A stretch of DNA of 62,000 bases from Zygnema cylindricum (Eukaryota > Streptophyta > Zygnematophyceae > Zygnematales > Zygnemataceae). The notes below the pieces were generated by a model, which did no database searches, was not told the origin of the DNA, and worked only from the letters and a program-made list of their open reading frames with translations. Every line of letters begins with the position of its first letter. Positions within the stretch are counted from its first letter, which is position 1. The stretch lies in assembly GCA_037447655.1 (NCBI GenBank), contig JBBHKE010000918.1:55793-117792 (forward strand), written 5' to 3'. The position numbers and the translations under genes were made by a program. Of the stretch, positions 10,701 to 23,100 are shown piece by piece.

Positions 10701-13700
10701 TACTTCTCAAGATCAAGTCAAGTTGTTCCTTGAAAGAAGAGTTGCCATAACCGTAGATTTATTAATCAACTGCATCAGTTGCATGGAGGGATGAGGACTT
10801 ACAGGTTTCTTGGGCGCGGAGCCTGTTCCAGAACACGAGTTGGGGTATAACCATTTCAAGTCCGCCATTAGGTCTTTCTGTCACTTGTCGAGTGTTCCAA
10901 TTCTCATTGGATAAGAATGTAGGAATATGTTTTTTAACTCCGCAAAGGTTGTCTCTGAGTCATCTACCCTATCCTGCGAAAAATGCAAACCACAAAGTAT
11001 GAATGCAAAGCGAAGCAACTGAACGAATTCCCAAGTTTACATTCCCTTGTGCCCTAACAGCTAGCTAGCTTAGCAAAAACAATTTTTTTCCAAGCTCATG
11101 ACAATGGAAGCTGGAAAATACCTTTACATTTGTGTAGGCGCCAACAACAATAGCAATGAGTAAGTTAAAAGCAAGTAAAGAAACTAGAAATATGAAACTC
11201 CAATAGAAGATAGTTGCTGCAACAAGTTCCCAAGTATTCAGTTGCATGAGATAGGCATTAAAAGTGTTATCCCCTATAAGGAGGTTGATCATTGCATTCA
11301 TGGACATTGGGAGGCTGCGAAACTGCGCAGCCATAACAAACCACAAAAAAAAAATGAGTGCCTTGTCCGTAGGCTTTCGTAGATATGGGCACACTCGTTT
11401 GACTTTCCACCCTGTTTTTGTTAAGTTCGTACGCAAACGATATTCATTCTACTCGTACAAGTTATAAATTTTCAGCCTGTATTAGTTTTTGTACTGATGT
11501 TAGCAAGCACTCTTGTGCACTGTTATGCTTTATTCTGTCAGGAATAATCAAATATCTATCCTCAAAGTCTTTGTCTACCAGAACTGCATATTAAATCAAG
11601 TATGTGTAGCTAAATTTAAACAAAGATGCGCATGGTTTGTTGTGACAAGTGTCTTTAGTTGGAATAGCAAATCAGAATTTATTGCTTTGATTGGGCATTT
11701 ATGTCTTCCTCGGTGAATGTACTTTGCAAGTACCATCGAAGAGCAAGAACCATATGCAATTTTTTTGTTTCTAAATGCCATAAAACTTCAAATGGCGACC
11801 ATTTCTTACTTGGCCCAAAGTTTGCCCAAATAAAATGTGTCCGTACAGGGAGTAACATGTGAATATAATGTAAAATATGAGAAAAAAGTGAACGAGGTCC
11901 GATGCCGCCTTGGATATTGTCTTCGTAATTATTCCCATTCGCGGCTGGAAGTCCATCATTTTCAAAGTGCGAAAGAGCATACACAGGATACTGTGAACAT
12001 TCAAGGCACAGTTGGAAATAAGAGGTCAAATTTTTTCCTTTCGTAAGTTATTTTCCTTAACGCTTATAAGAAGCATGGTAAACGATGGATCAATGAGAAT
12101 TTTTTTTTTGGCCAGAAGCAAAAAATTCTGGCTATATATTTGAAGTAAACAAGATAACACTAGAATACCCTGGTCCATGGACCCAACTGTGGGTGACATA
12201 GCATTATTCTTAAACGAATGTTGTAAGCAATGTTCATAGTCTTCATTATTTTGCAAATGTCTGGAAAAAAATACTTACTTGGTTGCTTGGATAGCAAAAT
12301 ATATCTTACGGACGCGCAATAAATCATGAATGTGGGAAAACATATTTACCGCCTGAGTAATTTGTGTGTCATTTGGTGGAAATAAGTCAAACTCGAACAT
12401 ACATTTCTAGTCTGAAAGGTTGTATGTTTGAAGTGATGGCTATCTTGCCACCTCTTTGGAAGGTCAATTTCACTTTTGTGAGAGTGAATGTTTTTTTGTA
12501 AGCTGCAAGGGACATTCAAAAATAAAATTGACTGTTACATTTCAGCTGACCCACCAAACTATTTTATACATGTTCAAAAAACCAAATGTATTCCCATCAT
12601 AAGTGTCAGTTTCCCATCAGAGATCCTTAGCATATAAGCTTATAAGTGAGAACAAGGGTCCATAAGTGTCCATGAATAGCTTGTTTTTCATTCTCCTTGG
12701 AGATTAGCCACAACGATGTATGGATGTCTACGATGATTTTTTTTTACATTTCATGTAGCCAATACGCTTTTTATGATTTACCTACTTGTATATGTAAGGA
12801 GGTCAAATTTAGCACGGCGGGTGAGGGGATCAAAGAAATTGCCCTCATCCATATAACTTGGTAATTTTGCCGCAGCTTCATGATCCAAATTGATGTCGAT
12901 AATGTATCTGTACTCTTTCTTTCCCTGAAACAACCGCAGAATGGCTTCCATACAAGTCAGCATTGCCATGTTTGGTGGTAGACCTGAATAGAATCATATT
13001 TCAAAGACTACTAAGCAATCGTTTGTTCAATGTTCAATCACATTCAACAAAGACCTACTTTCAGGAACTTCACTCAGTGCAAAAAAAAAAAAAAAAGAAG
13101 AAGATATCTCCGGCATATCAAGGTCATTCAAACACAATTGATCTATGTCTAACAAAGATGGTAGGGATTACCAGCTACTAGAGGCAAATGCTTAGAATAA
13201 CTTACTGGCTAAACCTTAAAATGTCTCTGAAACACAGCAAAGCAATAAAACCTACATTAATCTGAACCGGCTTGAAGCCAAACGGAACTCCCTTTTCGTT
13301 ATATAAATCAAGAACATCTAAAAATTTCCTTGCATTCACATCTTCACGCATTATTTTCTGCTTCTCATCATACGATAAGTTAGTTGCACTCGTAGCATTT
13401 TCCCAGTTTATTTTCTCTTCAATAGCAGTCTCCCATTTTTTTTTCTCTTCCTCAGCATACGTGCTGTTGTACAACACGGATTTTGAAAGAAAGGGAGGAG
13501 CAAAGCCCCATGGAGCTGTAGAGTCGAGGTTGGGATACAATGGACAATTGTCAGCGGAAAAATTTTGAAACCTGCAGATGTAAATTTAACAAGTGTAACC
13601 AAAACGGAGGTATCAGAATTAGTCTCATGCCGCTTGCATAACTCATATGGATGAAGTTAAACGAGCTTCTCTCAATTTAAATTTGTTTTACGATGTTAGG

Positions 13701-14048
13701 ATTATAACAATAAAACTGAGTAATGAACTATAAGGGCGTACTTAACATGCATGTCGATGAAAAAGTAATTCCATCTAATATATAATCATCTGTTTGGGAA
13801 GAAATACAGAGAAATTCATGGTAAAAACTGTGGAAGGCGTACTTGGTCTCACGAACCCTTTTACGGGGATAGAGTAATTACAATATAAAATTTTAACACT
13901 CGTTTTGAGGGCTACCGGAATTATAGAATTCTTAGAATTTGTACAATATTTTGAATAAATTACGCACGGTTCACGCTAAAAGAGAACGATTTTCCTCAAC
14001 ATGAGCGCAAATTTCTTCAATGTAAGGGGGAAAATCCACCAAAACATA

Positions 14049-14127
<79 letters not shown>

Positions 14128-17100
14128 NNNNNNNNNNTAGAAACTCAGAGATGCACGATGAAAGTATTGAAAATTACGTATTTGGAAATGATTCCAACGT
14201 TGTTAATGGTGTTGCGACTTGTAAACCAAGTCCAAATCTTAATGAGGCAACATTTGTAGATGTATAATAAACTTAGTGAAACTACGGACCGTTGAAGTGG
14301 CATAAGGAAACTTAAACTCCGTGGTTTCAGTATGCAACGGTGTCTTAAAAATAAATGGGTACGATCAAATTTCTGCCAGAACGTACGTAGAGACTCAAAG
14401 ATAGAATTTGAAGAAATGTAAGGAAAGTTAAACGGTGGCAGTTGTCACTTGCTACTGGAACCGACGGTCCGGTAAAATTCAGGGGGTTGGTCTCCAGGGT
14501 TAGGAAAGACATCATAACATGAATAAGCCAACATCAACAACGGGGAGTGTTTCCTAACAACTCTAGGAAAAATGATAACTTAAATACATTCTTTGGAAAA
14601 TATCATTAAAATATATGATCTAAAGTATTTATCGACGGAAATATTATACGCCATTTTTAAATGGAAACTGAGATAATTTTGTGTACAGGAATGTGTCAAA
14701 AAAACTGGATGGCTAAATTTAAAAGAATACAATAGCAAACTGAGAGATTTTTCTTTAGTAGTATTCGAATTTTTAAACATTCGAACATGTGGGTTTTTAT
14801 ATTATTGTTGGTCTCCTCTCCAACAGATTTTGAAGATTCTGTAACTTTGTAAATGATATCTTTCCATTGTTTTTTCTAGCTGAAAAAAATCTAGCTTATT
14901 GCCATATCAATAGCTTAGGTTTTAAGAGAAACTGAAAACTTACCTCCCTTTGGGACAAAAGTCCTTATCCGTATTTCTTATCTGCGTTATCAGCAAACCA
15001 ATGAGCACCCTGCCCACATCCAACACAACACATTCAGTAATCTTTACAAAATTGTGTTTCGAAGAGAAAACTTGTAGGAGATTTTGATTTATCCATCATT
15101 ATATTCCACAATAAAACATGACTCACACATAATTAATGGACAGTTTTTGAGCATGTTCATGTTCGTGTATAGGTGTGTTTTTGTTAGGCTTGTTTCATCC
15201 TCTGGCATAGTCATTTGGCACCAAAAAATACTCAACCATTCAACTATTCAATTAATCATGAAAAGAAAAACCATAATGAGACCCATAGATAATCACGTGC
15301 ACCCACACTCAACTTTCATGATGTTTACGCAAACTGAGGGTAAGGTGTTACACCAGCTGATGATTTTGACAAGATTATGACAAGTGAAAAAGAAGAGTAA
15401 AGCTGCACATACATATTTCTTACTGAAAGTATGTTCATGAACAAGATTTACCCTCCATTTGAGGAGCAACTACGAAATGCACGGACACAAAAAGTAAGGT
15501 AATGTTGCATGCTGGCATGCAACTATGACGTTTTCCCAAGAAATAAATCAGGTCAATCACACCATAGAGGCATCAATCGACCGGCACCTCAGGTTTGTGG
15601 CGCCACTTCGACCTAAATTTTTACTTAACAAATGTTTTCAATATCTTAAAGTGAAAATCCTAATGGTAGGGACAACTACGTGTTGTTCAATAAGTGTCGG
15701 TTAAGTGCCGACTTGGTTTTATCGTTAATGCCAGAGATGACATCTGGACATGCTTTTACTAACATTATAGCAATAATGGACATGTGGATACCAAAGATCT
15801 CGTAAGGGCACTCCCTAACATTGCGTAAATTGAATCATACACACATGTAAGAAATATAAACACTATGGGTAATCCCGCTTACTGGTTGGCCTTGTTGAGT
15901 AAGGCGTTGAAACCCATTATATGGAGTTTTACATATCTCTCCATTGCGTAACCTCATACATACAAATTTAGGGAGAAAATTAGGTTTTCCATATTAGAGA
16001 GAAAATTATGGATATAGAGGGAGGGTGTTTAATTTTTCTTCCGCGTTCCGCTTGGCAAAACTCAGATTTCATCAGATCTGATCGTAGTTTAGTTTTTGGT
16101 CCACATCCCAAAATGCCCATTTGTAATTGGTCACTTTAAAAAGCTATATCTTCTCCGCTTTTTGCTTAAAAATTATGATTTTGTTTTCTCAAGTACTTTG
16201 GTGTGTTTTCTATCATGTCACAAAAATTGAATTTTCCACTTGAATACCGACGGAGATTTTCAAAGGCGCAAAACAGACTGATGTAAACCGACAATTTCGA
16301 TTACTTCCAAATCTAGTGTTAAGCGATAAAATATCTTGAAGTAGAAAAACATGTTTTGATTCTTGGCCAAACAATACCTTTAGATTGAAAATCACAGTTA
16401 CGGTTGTGAACTCTTTATTCCTATGGGCACAAGCGTATGTATAAAGTACAGTGTATAAGTACCAAACTTTCGTATATCAAGTTTTACTAGGGATAAAAGG
16501 CAAACAATAAATTGCACATACAACGTGGTTTTTTTCGGTTGAAACAAGCATATAATACCTTCAATCCCACTTATAACGTGTAGGATTAAGCATGCCTATG
16601 AAACATAGAGCACTTTCACATGTGGCAGCTTTACGCACTTTAAATATGGCCAGAATCTTGCAATGTTTAATAGTGCCCTAATATGCATAACACGGCTTTT
16701 AATCTTGTTAGGTACAAGAAATGTTGACGACAAAGCGCTGTGGCAAGATATGTCTTCACTATGTGAATCACCCACAGACTGGCACACGAGTGTGATGTTA
16801 AAATCTGTCGCATAAACACCAAATCATGCACGAACTCTAGTTTCATTTGAAACAGTCTTCTTTACAACAGCGCAATGAAACATTGTATTACGTATTGTAA
16901 GGAAAGAGAATTTTCCAACTGAAGTCACCATCACAATTTTTAGGAAAACTACAACATCATGAGCAACATGCATCAAACACATCAAAAAGCCACTCACCTG
17001 TTTTGGAAATTAACTCTACGAGTGAGGTTTGAATCTTTTGATAAAGCAAGGTTTCCATCAGGATAGTCTGATATGTTGTAGGAATACAAATCAAAGGGAA

Positions 17101-20100
17101 ATTTCAGGTCAACACCGACGGCTCCGCCCAAACAACAAGCTGCATTTAAAAAAAAAGGGACATTGGGTTTTGTCAATATTGAGCATACTATATATGATTG
17201 AAAAAAATCCAAGCAAAAAAGAAAACATTGCATAAGCACATTAGCTCAAAGGAGTTTTGCAGACGATGTTATGCTACGCCACTCTGTTGGGGGGTGTAGG
17301 GAGTGGAGGATTGGTGGAAAATGTTATTAGCAGTGCGAAAAGTGGAAAGTTGTTCCGAGAAAATTTCGCCACCAATATAACTTCCAAACATTTTATGCGT
17401 TGATCAAGGGTATTTTCAGCAAGAGCTTTTAATTGATGAAATTCGAAGAATGTTTCCGAGTTATGGCGGAAGAAATAGATGTGAAGAAGCAAGGTAGCAT
17501 TGTTAATGAAGGAGACACTAAATAAGCGCCACCATGATAAGACGTGGACACGTGGCCGCATAAACCAAAGTGTAGGGTGACCTTTGCAGTGCTGATGAGG
17601 AATGGAGTGAAAATTAATAGTAAATGCCTTGGTGAAACATTTTGATGATGATGATTTTTTCAAATTCGTGTATGCTTGTCTTTCTTAATCATATTTTTTA
17701 TGATGAATGGAAAAAATGAGATCAGAGTGATGAGCCAATTGGTATGGTGAGGTCAATTTAATGAGTTGGAGATTAATCATGCGTAGAAATATTATAAGCA
17801 GTAAATTTTTACCCATTGAGGAAAAAGGTGAGGAGGAACTTCAGATAAAAAAGTTGACTATGTTTGCGAAAAATCATAAAGATGGTGAAAAGTCAATTGA
17901 TCGAGACCAATTGGCCTACATAATACCTTTCGCGTATAATTTTTTGCTTTTTTTTTGTAATGGCAACGCGGTCAATTGTGAATGGCCAAAATTACGACCC
18001 GCGTCTTTCAATGGTCTGAAAATGGCTAATTGAGGAAAAAATGCATTTCATGACCAAAAACGGGCGTTTTATGAGTCAATGGAGCTCAAGCACGAGATAT
18101 TATTCGAAATTAATGTAATCTAGGCTATAAATATCTTAAGGACCGGAAATTGTGTACGTAATGGGTACTCTTCTAGTAGAGTACAAATGATTCTTTAACA
18201 TCCTAGGTAAGATAGTCCTGATTTTTGGTCATTTGATAAATTTTGCCAGCAATTATTGAGTCAGGAAATGACAACAAAGTTGAGTAGTGGGGACGAAGTT
18301 TCATCATCGGGAACTGCTCTAGTCAATTTTAGTTAGAAAAGGGGTGTAAATAGCAAAGCACTATTTAATCGGGGAACGAGGGTCACAGGAGATGCCCAAC
18401 CACAGGTTTGCGTTGTTCGCCACCCTTAAACACACAAAAAACCGTATTTTTTTTTTTAAACCTTAAGAAACCATAAAAAACCATAATAAAACATAAAAAA
18501 AAACCCAAAGACACCCTAAAATACTCTGGGCGAAACTGCTCGCGTCTATTGTGAGAGAAAAGGCCAGTGGGAGGGAGTGTCGCACATACGCCAATGACAA
18601 GAGAGCGGGAATACTACGACAAAGGTTGGCTAGAGTGAGAAAAGTTGGCAGTAGAAGGGGATTAGCTAGGAAGGACAAGCACTAGTAAAAACTGGTTAAC
18701 CTGGAAAACGACATGATTGGATATTCGACACAAAGGTGCAACTGGCCACGTGTGTTTTGAGAAAAGGACGATCCTTAAGATGCGTACAATCTGACATGAG
18801 AGATATTTTTGTGGTACAACTCGTTTAATAAATGGTGATTGGAACCAATCACTTTGTAGTCGGCGGCAAGGCTTTGTGTCACCAGCAACTTTCCAAGCGC
18901 CGGAACATGTTAAATAGCGATTCACTAATTTTTATCATAAAACGGCTAAGTGCACACTCAAGACTGTTGATATAGATATTACTCATCGTTGACAAACTTC
19001 TCTTCTTGGTAACCAGCCCAACTCACCACCATCGTCTCCATGTGTCTGATTGGCTGGGCATGGACATGATGAGATTCCGCTTGCATCAAAGGGGCATGCG
19101 CAGTCTCCTCCATCCATGAGACAATCAATATTGTTGCACTCCACATCGCACCTCCCATTGCTCAATTTCCCAAGTCCACAGTCAGCGGAGCAGTTGTAAT
19201 TGAAAAACGGTTTATCCTCCGATAACGTTTCTGCTCAGGAACACTCTCATCACTCACATGTCTGGAATCAATTTTGCAGCACCTTAATTTAAAAAAGCGT
19301 GTTAAAAACTGGAGATAAGCCAGCTAGAACGGGTGAAACTTCTTTCTTCAGAGTTATAAAATTATATTCGACAACATTTAGCAAAAGGCAGTTGGGAATC
19401 TATCGGGTACCAAAGCAAAGCAAGAGCAACCATGTTGGTTAGAGGTTTCACCTTTAGGGTATGTAAAATTAATGTAGCCCTTGTTTGTATCTCCACTTCC
19501 CAAAGACGTATACTCAAAAGTTTTGTCCGTAAAATTTGTCGTATTCAACAGTTCCTGTATGTATCCTTCACCAAACCAAAAGCTGAATGAAAACGTTCCT
19601 GCTGGTGATGAAGGATACTCTGCAAGAAGTATGCAATTGGTCGGCGACATAGCACGTCAGGTGGAAATTGAGTTGATGACGTGCTGGAAGACCAGTTTAA
19701 CATGAGCGAGTGGCAAATCAAGCAAATAGGCTAATAATTATCGTAAGGAATTCAACTACACAATTGACTATCATTTTGTTTACAACTGCAGCATACAACT
19801 TACCAAGTACACATGCTTGCGTCATTAAATTTTCTGGAGTACATTTTGTTGTGCGGGAAACAACACGCCGTTCGCCACCCATTGAATAGTACCAGAAGGA
19901 CAAAGTATTACCAAATTTGGGATTGGATGAGCTACCAGCTCTTGCTGCATGAAAAGTAAGAAAACTTTTTAATAGCTGGACATACCCCATCCCATGTACA
20001 ATTACACCCATACACTTTTTGTTCAAGTTTTTAGGCGCAGTTTGCCAAAATTGATTCAATATGTGAGGAAATGAAGCGTGTAACTTTAAAACATTATAAG

Positions 20101-23100
20101 TCCTACAAATGAACCAAATAAAAAATACGACCTTGTGAAAGACGAAATTGATTGAAAACGTTGCAACTCAAAGACTTCTAATTCTACCCCGAAATGCAAG
20201 ACGTTGCAATTTTCTCGAAAAGTTGAGCAAAAACGTCACTCAACCATACGAGAAAAGGCCATCAGTAAACCACTGGCATTTTTGACATCATGTGCTATGT
20301 CTTGCAATACACATTGTTCGTAAAACACCTTCCTTCTATAACAATATAAATAACTCACTTTGTACAATCATAACCTAAAGGATAAAACAAAAATGATAGG
20401 ATAGCAACTGAAAACCAAACATCGCAGATGGCACCATGACAGTATGACATTCTCACACAACATCCATTTTTTATGACATGGGAATGCAACCATTAACACA
20501 GACGAGGGATATGGGCAAGTCGCACAAATGAAATACCACATGGTCAAGCATGTCGTCTCAGATACCGTACCCTTAATGTTAATAACCATAGAGTTGAGTA
20601 TTAACCTGATAATGAGTGAGGGTTATCGTCCGTCCACACCCAAGTGACAACATCCCCAACTGTTAATTGTGTACTGAGCTGGGTGCCAGTTGCCCAAGGA
20701 AGAACTTGTGCCACTAGACAAAACCACCATAAGGATAAAATTGCATCACCGACTTAGGGCTCAGTCTGATCATACATTGTGCGTAAAAGTGAACTATAGT
20801 GTCTCTACCCAATTAAAAGAGCTTTTCCATGAAACAATGAAAAAACATAAAGGAAGAAGACTGCATGTTTTTCGGCGGCAATTTAACTTTGCATTTTGTG
20901 GCTATCATTTTTAACATTCTTAAGTTTTTAACCAGGATTTAAGTATAAATTAGTTGCGTTCGAAATTATAGTTATTGTTTTCAGATATTATATGGCTGTC
21001 AGAAGTAGGTATTTCAGCTCTATTCCCAAAGAATGGTGTTGTTCCCTGTTTCACCAGTTCAGATGCTTCAAAATGTTTATGTGGTCTCATTGTAACATTT
21101 GACCCTTCAGACAAAGAAAATTTAAGAGTTACCACTGCAGCAAGTATTTTCCCAATTAATCCTCACATGAATTACTTAAATCAGGTAATTTAAGACAAGC
21201 AACCGTGTTATCCTTTTAGCATTAGCATAGAACAGGCTAACCACTAATTTAGTTTTTTAACAAATTAAATGGTAGATGCTGTTTTTTTTTGAGAGCCCAG
21301 CGTTCCCAGGCTCACCTGTTTGACAGCTTCTGTAACTAGGATTTGCGTTGAGGACATTAGGAGCACTTAAATTTTGCAACTGGGTGTAGAGATCCTCTTG
21401 CAAGGTAGACGAAAACCCAACGACAGAGCCTATAGCTGAGACGAGAATGTCAATTACTCGATCAGTTGCATCTTGCCCCACGGATGTACTGTAGAAAAAT
21501 TCACACGGGCAAAACAAAAAAACCGTTCGAGTCATAGCAATTCGTTGAAATTTTTCATATAAGTCTACAGCTGTCTGGTGTAATTGAGCTGCAAGGCATA
21601 AGGAACAGTATTCTCCCTTCATAAAATACCATGCACAACTTAGCCAAAACTTCAACTGAAATGTTATATTAACGTGAATAGCAAATATAAATCAAGCGTC
21701 GATAGATAACAAGCTGTCATCGTCCAAGGTACTATTTTTGTATTTACTTTTTTAGCTGGCAAGTTTTGGTGTGGACAAAATAATTATTTCGCAAATTTGC
21801 ATGATGAATTATACCTTCGGCATCATCAAGGTCATTAGGCTTTGACAACGTTCAGCTTACATCAAAGGATTGAAATACAAAAAAGAAAAAGACGCAAAAT
21901 GATATTTCTGAAATTTTCAACAGTCTCGTTCAATCAACGAAGTCCCATAATTATATCTCATTACAAAAGAAACTGGACGCTTGTGACAAAGGTCCTTCCA
22001 AAAAATTCTCGACCCATCCCGACTCACCAAAAAATTGAACTTTCCAAATAAGACACAACCCTAACACCTAACAACACTACAAATGCAAAAGTCCAAACGA
22101 CGCATCAACTATCCCGCCACTCTTCAATCTTGCACACACCAGAAATTATCTCTGAAGTCATTCCATAAATTATGGTGTTGTTTTAGCACAAACCAAACCA
22201 ACGTTTTTGATTCCAAATGTACAATGTACCTCCAAAAACCCCGTTAACATCCAGATATTCCATACTTTCTAACACACTAAAGTTTGGATATTTAAGACCT
22301 TAAACCCAAATAACAACACATTTTTTATTTCAGACTTGCTACTCATTAAGTCAGCATGTCGGTGTGCATCCTATCAGAACAGACATTAAGTTGTGCACCC
22401 CTTGTGAATTTGAAGTGTAACATTCAAGGACTACATGAGCTCTTACTAATGTCTACACTTACCTTGTTGGCCTAACATGGTAAGTTTGCACTTGCATTGC
22501 GCTTTATGTTGGGTGTTAAATTTTTGCATTCTACACTACGCAAGTGGTGTGCAAAATACTAATTGTGGGTGGTATAGATAACAATCACCGATTACAACAT
22601 TTATGTTATATTATTTATGAGGGTTCTAATATATTGTGGTATGTACTGCTTAGTATTTTTATTGCGCACTACTGTACTCTATAGAATCGACCTCACATTG
22701 TTGGGTATAAAGTGAGCATCCCGTTTCCACATGGAAACTAGGAAATAAAAGAATCTGGGGACAGATTTCACAAAAGGCAAATTTGTACGTCATGTACATG
22801 GGGCGTACGGACGTACACGCACGAGGTTAGCAAGTGGCATGACTAAGTTACAAACCTCAGTTTGCCATTGTCCCTACAAGCAGCAAGATGTTTTTCTTTA
22901 CTTGGGTATATCCGATCTTAACTTGGGTATATTTGACAAGACGTTCAAACGTTGCGGGCCCATTAAGCAGAGAAAATGGTCGTTTAACCTTGGTGACTCG
23001 ATCTTTGGCAACAAGTTAGAGGGACAAAGGGATGGTAAGGAGCCGACCAGCCGATAGCTGACCTTCCTTTCGTAAAACGACCTTGAGTCACCCCGACCCA

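Noticed and set aside
14001-14267. Frame with poly-(Glu-Arg)
   Set aside because: It runs through the (GA)n microsatellite and the N gap.
16213-16395. Minus-strand 60-codon frame between exons 13 and 14
   Set aside because: No matching splice sites, and the flanking exons join in phase without it.
17274-17663. piggyBac-like transposase
   Set aside because: Only one short WWRLF-type block resembles the family. Catalytic residues and adjacent blocks were not found, and the opposite strand is equally open when TAR is sense.
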